DNA of 64,000 nt from CAWCAL01 sp963695075 (lineage in GTDB: Bacteria; Actinomycetota; Acidimicrobiia; Acidimicrobiales; CAWCAL01): assembly GCA_963695075.1 (NCBI GenBank), contig CAVOFR010000008.1:186001-250000 (forward strand), in the 5' to 3' direction. The notes under the pieces are model-generated. The model saw only the letters and a list, made by a program, of their open reading frames with translations, did not search any database and was not told the DNA's origin. Numbering within the stretch: position 1 is the first letter of the stretch; every line of letters starts with the position of its first letter. The position numbers were made by a program, and so were the translations under genes. This document shows positions 1 through 8,152 of this stretch, in pieces.

Positions 1-2
1 GT

Positions 3-293
3 CGGGGCGGGCGCATGACCCGGTCGGGGATCTGGAGGCGCATCCGCCTGTACGGCGATCGGGCCGGCCTCGGTGAGGAACTCACCCCGCACGCCCTCCG
101 CCATTCCTGCGCGACACACATGCTCGACCACGGGGCGGACATCCGAACGGTGCAGGAGCTCCTCGGCCATGCATCGATCTCGACGACCCAGGTCTACACG
201 ATGGTCTCCACCACCCGGCTCAGGGAGGTCTATGACCTCGCTCATCCCCGGGCCCGGCTCGGCGCCGACCGACCACTGGGTGCCGAGGGGTGA
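3..293 (+). CDS. xerD: Tyrosine recombinase XerD, C-terminal part (cut by window edge)
   Basis: This is the C-terminal catalytic part of a tyrosine recombinase; the start lies before the window. The motif HALRHSCATHML carries the catalytic HxxR pair, LGHASIS carries the second histidine and QVYT holds the nucleophilic tyrosine. XerC/XerD resolve chromosome dimers at dif during division. XerD rather than XerC or a phage integrase is inferred from the position next to scpA and scpB, which is common for xerD in actinobacteria. Its TGA stop overlaps the GTG start of the next gene by 4 nt, so the two are probably translationally coupled. Confidence 0.85.
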   Translation, partial: RGGRMTRSGIWRRIRLYGDRAGLGEELTPHALRHSCATHMLDHGADIRTVQELLGHASISTTQVYTMVSTTRLREVYDLAHPRARLGADRPLGAEG

Positions 294-847
294 ACGTCGG
301 GAAACGGGGTGGGCTCGCCCACCTCGTGCGAAGGTCGTTCAGCGTTCTGTTCCGCCGGAGGACGCCCCCGGAGGATGCCGTCTGGGCCCGGGGATGGCTC
401 AGTGAGACCGAACAACACCTGTTCGACCGGTTGCCGTCGAGCGATCGTGCCCACTCGGTCCGGGTCGCCCGCCGGGTGGAGGTCGGGCTCCGGGACGGCG
501 TGCCGGGACCAGACCCGGAAGTTGTTCCACGGTCGACCGTGTTGGCGGCCGCGCTGCTCCACGACGTCGGCAAGGGTGAGGCTCGGCTCGGGATCTACGG
601 CCGAGTGGTGGCGACGCTGTGCGGCCTCTTCGCTGACGAGGCCCTCGCTCGGGCCTGGGCCAGCCGGAGCGGAATCACCCGGCGAATCGGTCTGTATCTC
701 CAGTACACCGAACTCGGCGCAGAGTCGCTCGAATTGGTCGGGAGTGATCCCCTGGTCGTGGCCTGGTCGCGTGAACACCACGACCCGCCTGAGGAATGGA
801 CCGTGCCGCCGGCGATGGGCGAAGTCCTGGCAGCCGCCGACTACTGA
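290..847 (+). CDS. HD-domain protein, putative phosphohydrolase
   Basis: A 185-residue protein with an HD motif at about residues 91-92 (LLHDVGKGEARLG), an earlier histidine near residue 55 (RAHSVRVA) and a late HH pair (REHHDPP). These fit a metal-dependent HD phosphohydrolase fold. The substrate cannot be told. The GTG start overlaps the xerD stop by 4 nt. The stop overlaps the convergent trpS stop by 7 nt, so transcription from both sides meets here with no room for a separate terminator. No signal peptide or membrane segment is evident. Confidence 0.7.
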   Translation: MNVGKRGGLAHLVRRSFSVLFRRRTPPEDAVWARGWLSETEQHLFDRLPSSDRAHSVRVARRVEVGLRDGVPGPDPEVVPRSTVLAAALLHDVGKGEARLGIYGRVVATLCGLFADEALARAWASRSGITRRIGLYLQYTELGAESLELVGSDPLVVAWSREHHDPPEEWTVPPAMGEVLAAADY

Positions 848-1827
848 CGGAGCGGCAACAAGCCGATGTTGCGGCGAGCGCGCTCGAGGACGGGTCCCGC
901 GACCGCGGACGCCTTCCGTGCTCCCTCGGCCAGGACCGAGGCGGTCGCAGCGGGATCATCCCGCAGGGCCCTGAATCGCTCCTGGATCGGGGCCAGAAGA
1001 TCGCAGACGGCCTCGGCGGTGTCGGCTTTGAGAGGGCCGTACTGCTCGTAGCGTCCGGCGAGATCGGCAGGATCCTCGCCTGTGGCCGCGGCGAGCATGT
1101 CGAGGAGATTGGCGACGCCGGGTTTCGTCTCGGGCTCGTACCGGACCTCGTGGTCGCTGTCGGTCACCGCTCGCTTGATCCTCTTTCTCACCGCACCGAG
1201 ATCGTCGAGGACCCCGATGGAGCCCTGGGGCGAAGCAGCTGACTTCGACATCTTCGATCGGGGATGCTGGAGATCCATGACCCGTGCGGCCGTTGTGGGT
1301 ACCACCGTCTGCGGGAGGACGAAGGTCTCGCCGTACCGGGCATTGAACCGTTCGGCGATATCGCGCGTCAGCTCGAGGTGCTGTCGTTGATCCTGACCCA
1401 CCGGGACGATCTCGGTGTCGTAGAGCAGGACGTCGGCGGCCTGGAGCGCCGGATAGGTCAACAGCCCACCCGACACGAAGTTGTTCTGCTCGGACTTGTC
1501 CTTGAACTGCGTCATCCGACGGAGCTCCCCGAACGAAGCGGTGCACTCCATCAGCCATGCGCCGAAGGTGTGTTCCGGGACGTGGCTCTGCACGAACAGG
1601 ATGGCCCGGTCGGGATCGACACCGATGGCGAGCAGGAGCTGGGCGGTCAGCAGCGTGGTGTCTCTCAGTTGTTCCGGATCCTGCGGCACCGTCAAGGCGT
1701 GCAGATCCACCACCGAGTAGACGCAGTCATGCCGGTCCTGCATGGAGACCCAGTTGGACAGTGCGCCGAGGAGGTTGCCCAGATGAACGTCACCGGTCGG
1801 CTTGATACCCGAAAAGACACGCGACAT
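841..1827 (-). CDS. trpS: Tryptophanyl-tRNA synthetase
   Basis: A class I aminoacyl-tRNA synthetase of 328 residues that charges tRNA-Trp. The HIGH-like motif is PTGDVHLGNLLGAL near residue 12 and the KMSKS loop is present as KMSKSAASPQGS near residue 192. The length matches bacterial TrpRS (about 330). The ATG at 1827 is preceded, on the reverse strand, by a TAGCCT box only 8 nt away and by a duplicated palindromic repeat, which suggests a leaderless or very short leader transcript. The gene diverges from scpA and converges on the HD gene. Confidence 0.96.
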   Translation of the reverse strand: MSRVFSGIKPTGDVHLGNLLGALSNWVSMQDRHDCVYSVVDLHALTVPQDPEQLRDTTLLTAQLLLAIGVDPDRAILFVQSHVPEHTFGAWLMECTASFGELRRMTQFKDKSEQNNFVSGGLLTYPALQAADVLLYDTEIVPVGQDQRQHLELTRDIAERFNARYGETFVLPQTVVPTTAARVMDLQHPRSKMSKSAASPQGSIGVLDDLGAVRKRIKRAVTDSDHEVRYEPETKPGVANLLDMLAAATGEDPADLAGRYEQYGPLKADTAEAVCDLLAPIQERFRALRDDPAATASVLAEGARKASAVAGPVLERARRNIGLLPLRQ

Positions 1828-1887
1828 GGAGGGCGAGGCTAGCCCGCCCGACAGGGGAGGGAGGAGGGCGAGGCTAGCTCGCCCGAC
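1828..1887. repeat. Two near-identical 25-bp palindromic direct repeats in the trpS-scpA gap
   Basis: Two copies at 1828-1852 and 1863-1887 differ at one base. Each is itself an inverted repeat: the second copy has arms GGGCGAG and CTCGCCC around GCTAG, and the first has one arm mismatch. Read on the reverse strand each copy contains TAGCCT (1836-1841 and 1871-1876), the likely -10 box of trpS, so the promoter core appears duplicated 35 bp apart. Function as a dual promoter, operator or RNA structure is inference. Confidence 0.7.
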
Positions 1888-1927
1888 GGGGTAGGGAGGG
1901 GTGCGCCAACGGCGCCTGCGGGGCCTC

Positions 1928-1933
1928 TATCCT
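1928..1933 (+). promoter_or_regulatory. -10 box of scpA (TATCCT)
   Basis: TATCCT lies 7 nt before the GTG start of scpA, with no Shine-Dalgarno sequence between. This spacing fits a leaderless transcript. Confidence 0.55.
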
Positions 1934-1940
1934 GCTCGCC

Positions 1941-2720
1941 GTGCCGGTCGACGTATCCACCCCTGTCTACGACGGTCCTTTCGACCTGCTCCTGCACCTG
2001 ATCCTCCGCGAGGAGGTCGAGCTCTACGAGGTGTCCCTTCACACCATCGTCGACGCGTACCTCTCCGAGCTGGACCGGATGGAGGACCTGGACCTCGATG
2101 TCGCGACCGAGTTCGTACTCATCGCGGCGACCCTGGTCGAGCTGAAGGCGCGCCGACTCCTACCCGGGGACCCCGACCTGGACCTCGACGAGGAGCTGGC
2201 CCTGTGGGAAGAGCGCGATCTGCTGCTGGCCCGGCTGGTCGAGTGCAAGACCTTCAAGGACGTGGCCCGGGCGATGGACGTTCTGGCCACCGAGGCCGCA
2301 ACGTCATTCCCCCGATACGGCGGTCTCGAGGATTGGTGCCTGGATGTGGCGCCCGACCTCCTGGCCGGCGTCACCGCTGACGACCTCCGAGCGGCATTCG
2401 AGCGGGCGACCGCCCCGGTTCCCACGCCGACGGTGTCGCTCGACCACATCGCACCGATCAAGCTCACGGTGGCCGAGGCCGTCGAGGAACTGGCCGACGA
2501 ACTGCCGCGCGTCGGTTCCATCAGCTTCCGTCACCTCACGACCGGGTTGGCCGATCGGATCGAGGTCGTGGTGCGTTTCCTGGCCGTCCTCGAGTTGTTC
2601 AAGCAGGGCCTGGTGGATCTGGACCAGCCCTCGACCTTCGGCGAGATTCAGATCGTGTGGCTGGGAGCATCCGATCATCGCGAGCTCGCCCTGGCTACCG
2701 TCGATGCCTATGACGGCTGA
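1941..2720 (+). CDS. scpA: Segregation and condensation protein A
   Basis: ScpA is the kleisin of the bacterial SMC condensin; it bridges the SMC heads and binds ScpB. The 259-residue sequence starts MPVDVSTPVYDGPFDLLLHL, with the typical kleisin N-terminus, followed by a helical segment with FVLIAATLVELKARRLLPG and a C-terminal winged-helix region rich in acidic residues. Length matches the family. The GTG start is chosen because it gives the conserved N-terminus and is preceded by a TATCCT box. It overlaps scpB by 11 nt, as expected for a subunit pair made together. Confidence 0.95.
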   Translation: MPVDVSTPVYDGPFDLLLHLILREEVELYEVSLHTIVDAYLSELDRMEDLDLDVATEFVLIAATLVELKARRLLPGDPDLDLDEELALWEERDLLLARLVECKTFKDVARAMDVLATEAATSFPRYGGLEDWCLDVAPDLLAGVTADDLRAAFERATAPVPTPTVSLDHIAPIKLTVAEAVEELADELPRVGSISFRHLTTGLADRIEVVVRFLAVLELFKQGLVDLDQPSTFGEIQIVWLGASDHRELALATVDAYDG

Positions 2721-3327
2721 ACGATCCTTCGATCCGGTCCGGGCCATCGAGGCGATTCTCATGGTCGCAGATCGACCGGTCGGGTCCAGCCTGTTTGCAC
2801 AGCTCCTCGAGATTCCCGCCGCCGACGTCGAGGCCGCCTGCGTCGCGCTGGCCGATCACTACGAGTCCACCGACCGCGGGTTCGTGCTGGCCAAGGTGGC
2901 GGGCGGCTACCGAATGCAGAGTCATTCGGACCTTGCGCCCTACGTCGAGCGGTTCGTTCTGGACGGCCAGTCCGCCCGGCTGTCATCGGCCGCGCTCGAG
3001 ACGCTGGCCATCATCGCCTACAAGCAGCCCATCTCCAGAGCCCAGGTGGCCGCCATCCGGGGTGTGAACGTGGACGGTGTCATCCGGACCCTCACCCAGC
3101 GCGGATACGTCGTCGAGGTCGCTCGCGATCCGGGACCCGGTCAAGCGGTTCTGTTCGGCACCACGCCCGACTTCCTGGAACGACTCGGGCTCGATTCCCT
3201 CGACGATCTACCGCCGCTCGGCAACTTCGTCCCCGACATCGAGGTCGTCGAGGCCCTCGAGGGAGGCCTTCGGGCCGACCCCATCGATCTCACCGACGAG
3301 GATGAAGGTCGACCCGCCAACGCCTGA
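2710..3327 (+). CDS. scpB: Segregation and condensation protein B
   Basis: ScpB is the dimeric winged-helix partner of ScpA in the SMC complex. The 205-residue product has the conserved core LSSAALETLAIIAYKQPISR at about residues 95-114 followed by RGVNVDGVIRTLTQRGY and LFGTTPDFLERLGL. Two in-frame ATG codons (2704 and 2710) could start it; the second is used here. It overlaps the end of scpA and, by 26 nt, the start of the pseudouridine synthase gene, so scpA-scpB-rluB form one tightly packed operon. Confidence 0.95.
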   Translation: MTAERSFDPVRAIEAILMVADRPVGSSLFAQLLEIPAADVEAACVALADHYESTDRGFVLAKVAGGYRMQSHSDLAPYVERFVLDGQSARLSSAALETLAIIAYKQPISRAQVAAIRGVNVDGVIRTLTQRGYVVEVARDPGPGQAVLFGTTPDFLERLGLDSLDDLPPLGNFVPDIEVVEALEGGLRADPIDLTDEDEGRPANA

Positions 3328-4099
3328 CCAGCCACCTCCGGGTGAGCGGTTGCAGAAGATCCTGGCCCGGGCCGGTGTCGGCAGCCGGCGAGTCAGCGAG
3401 GACCTCATCGGCGCTGGTCGCATCACCGTGAACGGCAGCGTGGCCCGGCTCGGTGATCGAGCCCGGGTCGGCACCGACGAGATCGCGCTCGACGGCACCG
3501 TGGTGTCCACCGACGTGGATCTGGTCCATTACCTGCTGCAGAAGCCCGGCGGAGTCATCTGCACCGCCGATGATCCCGAAGGTCGTCCCACCGTTCTCGA
3601 TCTGGTACCGGCTGAGCCCAGGGTCTGGACCGTGGGACGCCTCGACGGCGAAACCGAGGGGCTGTTGATTCTCACCAACGACGGGCCGTTGACGCAACGG
3701 CTCACGCATCCTTCGCATGGGGTCGAGAAGGAATACCTGGTGCACGTCGAACAACCGCCGTCTCCCGCCGCCCTGCGCCGACTCCGCGAGGGCATCGAGC
3801 TCGACGACGGTCCGACCGCGCCGGCGTCGGCTTCGATCCCCGGGGCGGGCCTGGTGCGACTCACGATCCACGAGGGCCGCAATCGGCAGGTACGCCGGAT
3901 GTTCGACGCCATCGGCCATCCGGTCAAGCGCCTGGTGCGAAGCAGGATAGGGCCGCTGGCCGACCGCTCCCTGGCCCCCGGCGAGTGGCGCCCGCTGACC
4001 CGGTCCGAGGTGCTCGCCCTCGATGGCATAGATCCGACGGCGCTCGATCAGACGGCCGTCGACCGAATCGAGTCCGAGCCCCGGCGTCACCGCCGGTAG
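3302..4099 (+). CDS. rluB: Ribosomal large subunit pseudouridine synthase (RluB/RsuA family)
   Basis: A 265-residue pseudouridine synthase with an N-terminal S4 RNA-binding domain (ERLQKILARAGVGSRR, about residues 13-28) and the family catalytic motif GRLDGETEGLLILTNDG near residue 113, where the aspartate is the nucleophile. The motif RNRQVRRMFDAIGHPV near residue 195 is also typical. It probably modifies 23S rRNA; the exact uridine cannot be told from sequence. The position directly after scpB is common in Gram-positive bacteria. Its TAG stop lies inside the TAGTCT box that probably serves aroH. Confidence 0.92.
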   Translation: MKVDPPTPDQPPPGERLQKILARAGVGSRRVSEDLIGAGRITVNGSVARLGDRARVGTDEIALDGTVVSTDVDLVHYLLQKPGGVICTADDPEGRPTVLDLVPAEPRVWTVGRLDGETEGLLILTNDGPLTQRLTHPSHGVEKEYLVHVEQPPSPAALRRLREGIELDDGPTAPASASIPGAGLVRLTIHEGRNRQVRRMFDAIGHPVKRLVRSRIGPLADRSLAPGEWRPLTRSEVLALDGIDPTALDQTAVDRIESEPRRHRR

Positions 4100-4102
4100 T
4101 CT
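4097..4102 (+). promoter_or_regulatory. Putative -10 box (TAGTCT) for aroH operon, overlapping rluB stop
   Basis: TAGTCT begins with the stop codon of rluB. A transcript starting about 8 nt later would have a 20-nt leader before the GTG of aroH. A separate promoter for the aromatic operon is inference. Confidence 0.4.
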
Positions 4103-4130
4103 TGCCGACCGTGCGAAGCCAGGTACCAGC

Positions 4131-4511
4131 GTGAGCGACTCGACGGCGACTCTGCGCGCCATCCGGGGGGCCACGACGATCGACGTCGACGATGCAGCCC
4201 AGGTTCAGGAGCGGGTGGCTGAGATGCTCGGAGCGATCGTCGAGCGCAATGACCTCTCGAACGAGGATCTGATCAGTTGCTTCTTCACCGCCACGGGCGA
4301 CATCACCACGATGTTCCCGGCGACCGCAGCCCGAGCGTTCGGGTGGACCGACGTGCCCTTGCTCGGGGCGGTCGAGCTGGCGGTAGATGGCGGGACACCG
4401 CTGTGCATCCGCGTGCTGGTGCACGTGAGCTCGTCTCTCCCGCGGAGCGAGATTCAGCACGTCTACCTCCGCGGAGCCACCGATCTGCGCGACGCCGTCC
4501 CCGGCCGGTGA
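4131..4511 (+). CDS. aroH: Chorismate mutase, AroH class
   Basis: A 126-residue monofunctional chorismate mutase that converts chorismate to prephenate for Phe and Tyr synthesis. It resembles the trimeric Bacillus AroH type: AIRGATTIDVDD with the active-site arginine, SCFFTATGDITTMFPATAAR, the PLCIRVLVHV strand with another arginine, and HVYLRGATDLR at the C-terminus. Length fits (about 120). The GTG at 4131 is the first start giving the conserved N-terminus. It lies 10 nt before tyrA, the next enzyme in the pathway. Confidence 0.93.
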   Translation: MSDSTATLRAIRGATTIDVDDAAQVQERVAEMLGAIVERNDLSNEDLISCFFTATGDITTMFPATAARAFGWTDVPLLGAVELAVDGGTPLCIRVLVHVSSSLPRSEIQHVYLRGATDLRDAVPGR

Positions 4512-4521
4512 GGGCGATGCG

Positions 4522-5583
4522 ATGACCGACCGGCGCGCGACCATCGTCGGAACCGGGCTGATCGGCGGCTCGCTCGGGCTCGCGTTGCGGGAACAGGGGT
4601 GGATCGTCTCAGGAGTCGAGACCGACCCCACCTGTGCCGCGGCAGCCCTCGAGCTGGGGGTGATCGACCGAGCAGGTTTCGACCGAGGCTCCGAGATTAC
4701 GTTCGTGGCAACACCGGTGGGAGCCATACCCGAGGCCGTTCGGGAAGCCCTGGCTGAAACCGATGGCGTCGTGACAGACGTCGGCAGTGTGAAGGCATCG
4801 GTCGTGAGCGAGGTGGTCGACCCTCGATTCGTGGGCGGCCATCCGATGGCAGGTTCGGAGCAGGACGGGATCGCCGGCGCCACGGCCTCCTTGTTCAACG
4901 GGGCCGTGTGGGTGCTGACACCGGGTCCGGCTACCGACGACGGGGTCTTCGCCACGACCCGCGAAGTGGCGGTCGAACTGGGGGCCGACGTGATCGCCCT
5001 CGACGCCGCTCGCCACGACGGACTGGTTGCGATGGTGTCGCATGTTCCGCACCTGACCGCGGCCACGTTGATGCGGTTGGCAGACGAGCGGGCGATCGAG
5101 CACGCGGCGCTGCTTCGGCTCGCCGCCGGCGGATTCCGTGACATGACGCGTATTGCGGCCGGTCGGCCCAGCATCTGGCCGGACATCTGCGAGGAGAACC
5201 GCGAAGCGATCGTCGAGGTATTCGACCAGTTGATCGCCGCGCTCTCCGACATGCGTGACCTCGTTCACGACCAGCGCAGCGACGAGCTCCTGCCGGTCCT
5301 CCAGCAGGCTCGCCAGGCGCGGATGAACCTGCCATCGCGAGTGGCCCGACCCGATCAGGTGACCGAGGTGCGGGTCCCCATATCGGATCGGCCCGGCGAG
5401 TTGGCGCGCATCACGACCTTGGCTGCCGAGGTGGACGTGTCGATTGCCGACCTCGAGATCATGCATTCGTCGGAGGGTCAGCGCGGCGTCGTGATCCTCC
5501 TGGTCGAACGGGAACTCGCCGAGCGTTTCCGCGGGGGTCTGATCGCGCTCGGGTACCGGCCGTCGCTGCAGGATCTTCAGTGA
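4522..5583 (+). CDS. tyrA: Prephenate dehydrogenase with C-terminal ACT domain
   Basis: A 353-residue oxidoreductase for tyrosine synthesis. The N-terminus has the NAD-binding motif GTGLIGGSLGLALR, followed by GGHPMAGSEQDGI with the conserved catalytic-region histidine. A helical dimerisation domain follows, and a C-terminal ACT-type domain (RVPISDRPGELARITTLA, from about residue 284) that may bind tyrosine for feedback control. It sits between aroH and aroA and overlaps the aroA-cmk GTG by 4 nt, so three successive aromatic pathway steps are coupled. Confidence 0.93.
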   Translation: MTDRRATIVGTGLIGGSLGLALREQGWIVSGVETDPTCAAAALELGVIDRAGFDRGSEITFVATPVGAIPEAVREALAETDGVVTDVGSVKASVVSEVVDPRFVGGHPMAGSEQDGIAGATASLFNGAVWVLTPGPATDDGVFATTREVAVELGADVIALDAARHDGLVAMVSHVPHLTAATLMRLADERAIEHAALLRLAAGGFRDMTRIAAGRPSIWPDICEENREAIVEVFDQLIAALSDMRDLVHDQRSDELLPVLQQARQARMNLPSRVARPDQVTEVRVPISDRPGELARITTLAAEVDVSIADLEIMHSSEGQRGVVILLVERELAERFRGGLIALGYRPSLQDLQ

Positions 5584-7475
5584 CCGACAGGATCGTGGCG
5601 CCGACAGGACCCGTCGATGCCGAGGTCGCATTGCCCGGATCGAAGAGTTTCACCAACCGTGCGATCCTGGCGGCCGGCCTGGCTCGGGGCGAGAGCCTCA
5701 TCACCGGAGCGCTCGTAGCAGCGGACACCGCAGCCATGCTGGGCTGCGTCAAGGCTCTGGGAGCCGCCGTCGAGGGGGAGAACACCGACCGGCTCGCGAT
5801 CACCGGCGTCGGGGGCCGGCTGCCCGAACGTGGATGCGACCTCTTCGTGGACCAGTCGGGTACGACGGCGCGCTTCGTCACGCCGCTCGCCCTCGCCAGT
5901 CCCGGACCACTGCGTGTCGACGGCGATGGGCAGATCCGAGCCCGCCCGATGGCACCGCTGGTCGCCGCCCTGCGGTCCCTCGGCCTCTCGGTGGATCAGG
6001 ACCACCTGCCGTTGCGAGCCGACGGTGGCCCGATCCCGGGGGGCACCGTGTCCATCCGAGGCGACGTATCGAGCCAGTTCTCGAGTGGGTTGCTCCTGGT
6101 GGCCCCGCTCCTCGAGCGGGGCCTGACGATCGAGGTGACGACCGCGCTCGTCTCGCGGCCGTACCTCGAGATGACCGTCGCCGTCATGTCGGCGTTCGGG
6201 GCATCGGTTCGAGCCGAAGACGACCGTTGGATCGTGGAATCGGGCGGATACGAAGCGACCAGGTACGTAGTCGAACCCGACGCCTCGGCGGCCAGCTACT
6301 TCTTCGGTGCAGCAGCGCTGACGGGCGGCCGGGTGAGGGTTCGCGGATTGCGGCATGGGTCGCTCCAAGGAGACCTGCGGTTCGTCGACGTTCTGGGCGA
6401 CATGGGCTGCTCGGTGGCCGACACCGCTGATGGGCTCGAACTCCGCGGCCCGCACCAACTCAGGGCAACCGACGTCGATCTGGCCGATCTCTCGGACACC
6501 GTGCCCACCTTCGCGGTCGTCGCGGCCCGAGCGGACGGGCCCTCCAGAGTGCGAGGGGTCGGTTTCATCCGCGGGAAGGAATCGGATCGCATCGCCGGTG
6601 TCGTCTCGCAACTGGTGGCGCTCGGCATCGGTGCCGAGGAGCATGACGACGGTCTGACGGTGGTTCCCGGCCCGATCCGCGGTGGGCGCGTCGATCCCGC
6701 CGACGATCATCGGATGGCGATGGCGTTCGCGCTGCTGGGCCTCGTGGCCGACGGCGTGGTGATCGGGGACGCGGCATGTGTCGCCAAGACGTTTCCGAAC
6801 TTCTTCGCCGCCCTGGACGAGGTGGCCGCCAGCGGAACCCCGACCGTGATAGCCATCGACGGCCCGGCCGGATCGGGCAAGAGCACGGTCGCCCGGGCTC
6901 TGGCCGAGGCATTGGGGTTGGGACATCTGGACACGGGGGCCATGTATCGGGCCGTGGCGTGGGAAGCACTCGAGCGCGGGATCGATGTCGCAGACGACGT
7001 GCGGGTGACAGCGGTTGCCGAGGCGATGGACTACCGGGATGACGAGGGGACGGTGACGGCCAACGGGGTCGATGTGACCGAGGCGATCCGTTCCGATGCG
7101 GTCAATTCCGCGGTATCGCTGGTCGCAGCCCATCCCGGCGTCCGGTCGGCTCTGCGTCAATGGCAGCGAGCGTGGGTCCGGCGTCGGGGCGGCGGGGTCG
7201 CCGAGGGTCGCGACATCGGAACGGTGGTCTTTCCCGACGCGACGTTGAAGGTGTTCCTGACCGCCTCACCCGGTGAGCGGGCTCGTCGTCGTGCTGCCGA
7301 AGGGGGATCCGATGTGGACCTGGCCGCAGTGGCAGCTTCGATCGAGCGGCGTGATCTGCTCGATTCACAACGGGACGACTCGCCCCTGGCCGAGGCGGCC
7401 GACGCGGTGGTGGTAGACACATCGGATCTGTCCGTCGACGAGGTCGTCGCCAAGGTGCAAGAGTTGCTCGCGTGA
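5580..7475 (+). CDS. aroA-cmk: Fusion of EPSP synthase (AroA) and cytidylate kinase (Cmk)
   Basis: One 631-residue open frame with two enzymes. Residues 1 to about 418 are 3-phosphoshikimate 1-carboxyvinyltransferase: LPGSKSFTNRAILAAGLA, DQSGTTARFVTPLALAS, RGKESDRI and DDHRMAMAFALLGL are its signature segments. From about residue 420, VIAIDGPAGSGKSTVARAL is the P-loop of CMP/dCMP kinase, followed by LDTGAMYRAVAWEAL and GRDIGTVVFPDATLKVF. The reading frame is continuous with a short linker and no internal start is needed. The gene overlaps tyrA and plsC by 4 nt each. Such fusions are known in some other bacteria, so this is unusual but not unique. Confidence 0.95.
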   Translation: MTDRIVAPTGPVDAEVALPGSKSFTNRAILAAGLARGESLITGALVAADTAAMLGCVKALGAAVEGENTDRLAITGVGGRLPERGCDLFVDQSGTTARFVTPLALASPGPLRVDGDGQIRARPMAPLVAALRSLGLSVDQDHLPLRADGGPIPGGTVSIRGDVSSQFSSGLLLVAPLLERGLTIEVTTALVSRPYLEMTVAVMSAFGASVRAEDDRWIVESGGYEATRYVVEPDASAASYFFGAAALTGGRVRVRGLRHGSLQGDLRFVDVLGDMGCSVADTADGLELRGPHQLRATDVDLADLSDTVPTFAVVAARADGPSRVRGVGFIRGKESDRIAGVVSQLVALGIGAEEHDDGLTVVPGPIRGGRVDPADDHRMAMAFALLGLVADGVVIGDAACVAKTFPNFFAALDEVAASGTPTVIAIDGPAGSGKSTVARALAEALGLGHLDTGAMYRAVAWEALERGIDVADDVRVTAVAEAMDYRDDEGTVTANGVDVTEAIRSDAVNSAVSLVAAHPGVRSALRQWQRAWVRRRGGGVAEGRDIGTVVFPDATLKVFLTASPGERARRRAAEGGSDVDLAAVAASIERRDLLDSQRDDSPLAEAADAVVVDTSDLSVDEVVAKVQELLA

Positions 7476-8152
7476 GTGAAGAAGTGGTCCGCACGAGATA
7501 CAGCGCCGCGGCCAACGCGTTCTACTGGTTCATCCGCGCCGGGGTGGCCCTCCTGGCCAAGCTGTTGTTCCGCCTGAAGATAGACGGTCGGGAGCATCTC
7601 CCCCCGACGGGCGCATACATACTGGCCCCGTCCCACCGGTCCAATCTCGATGGATTCCTGATGAGTACGGTCAGCCGGCGTCGGTTGCGCTTCATGGCCA
7701 AGGACAGTCTGTGGGACAACCGGCCGAGCGGCTGGTTCTTCCGGACCATGGGCGGGTTTCCAGTGGATCGCGAGCACGCCGACCGCCAGGCGCTTCGCGC
7801 CTGTGGCGACGTGATCCGGATGGGCGAGCCGCTGATCGTCTTCCCCGAGGGCCAGCGCCGCGAAGGCCCGCAGATCCACGATCTTTACCAGGGTCCGTCC
7901 TATCTGGCGCACAAGCACGGCATCCCGATCGTTCCGATCGGCGTGGGGGGTTCGGCCACGGCCATGCCGGTGGGGGCCCATTTCATCAAGCCCCATCCCA
8001 TCGAGATCGTCATCGGTGAGACGATCCAAGTCCCCGCTGGTGACAAGAGGGCGAAGCGATCGGAGATCGAGGCCACGACCGCTCGGCTGCAGCGAGTGCT
8101 GCAGGAGCTGTTCGACGAGGCCCAGCGCCGGACCGGCACTCCCAACCGGTGA
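7472..8152 (+). CDS. plsC: 1-acyl-sn-glycerol-3-phosphate acyltransferase (PlsC family)
   Basis: A 226-residue membrane-associated acyltransferase for phosphatidic acid synthesis. It has a hydrophobic N-terminal segment (about residues 14-30), the HX4D catalytic motif in APSHRSNLDGF near residue 48, and the substrate-binding block FPEGQRREG near residue 123. Length is typical. The GTG start overlaps the aroA-cmk stop by 4 nt, and the order cmk-plsC is conserved in many Gram-positive genomes. The acyl donor and exact acceptor are not visible from the sequence. Confidence 0.9.
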   Translation: MSEEVVRTRYSAAANAFYWFIRAGVALLAKLLFRLKIDGREHLPPTGAYILAPSHRSNLDGFLMSTVSRRRLRFMAKDSLWDNRPSGWFFRTMGGFPVDREHADRQALRACGDVIRMGEPLIVFPEGQRREGPQIHDLYQGPSYLAHKHGIPIVPIGVGGSATAMPVGAHFIKPHPIEIVIGETIQVPAGDKRAKRSEIEATTARLQRVLQELFDEAQRRTGTPNR

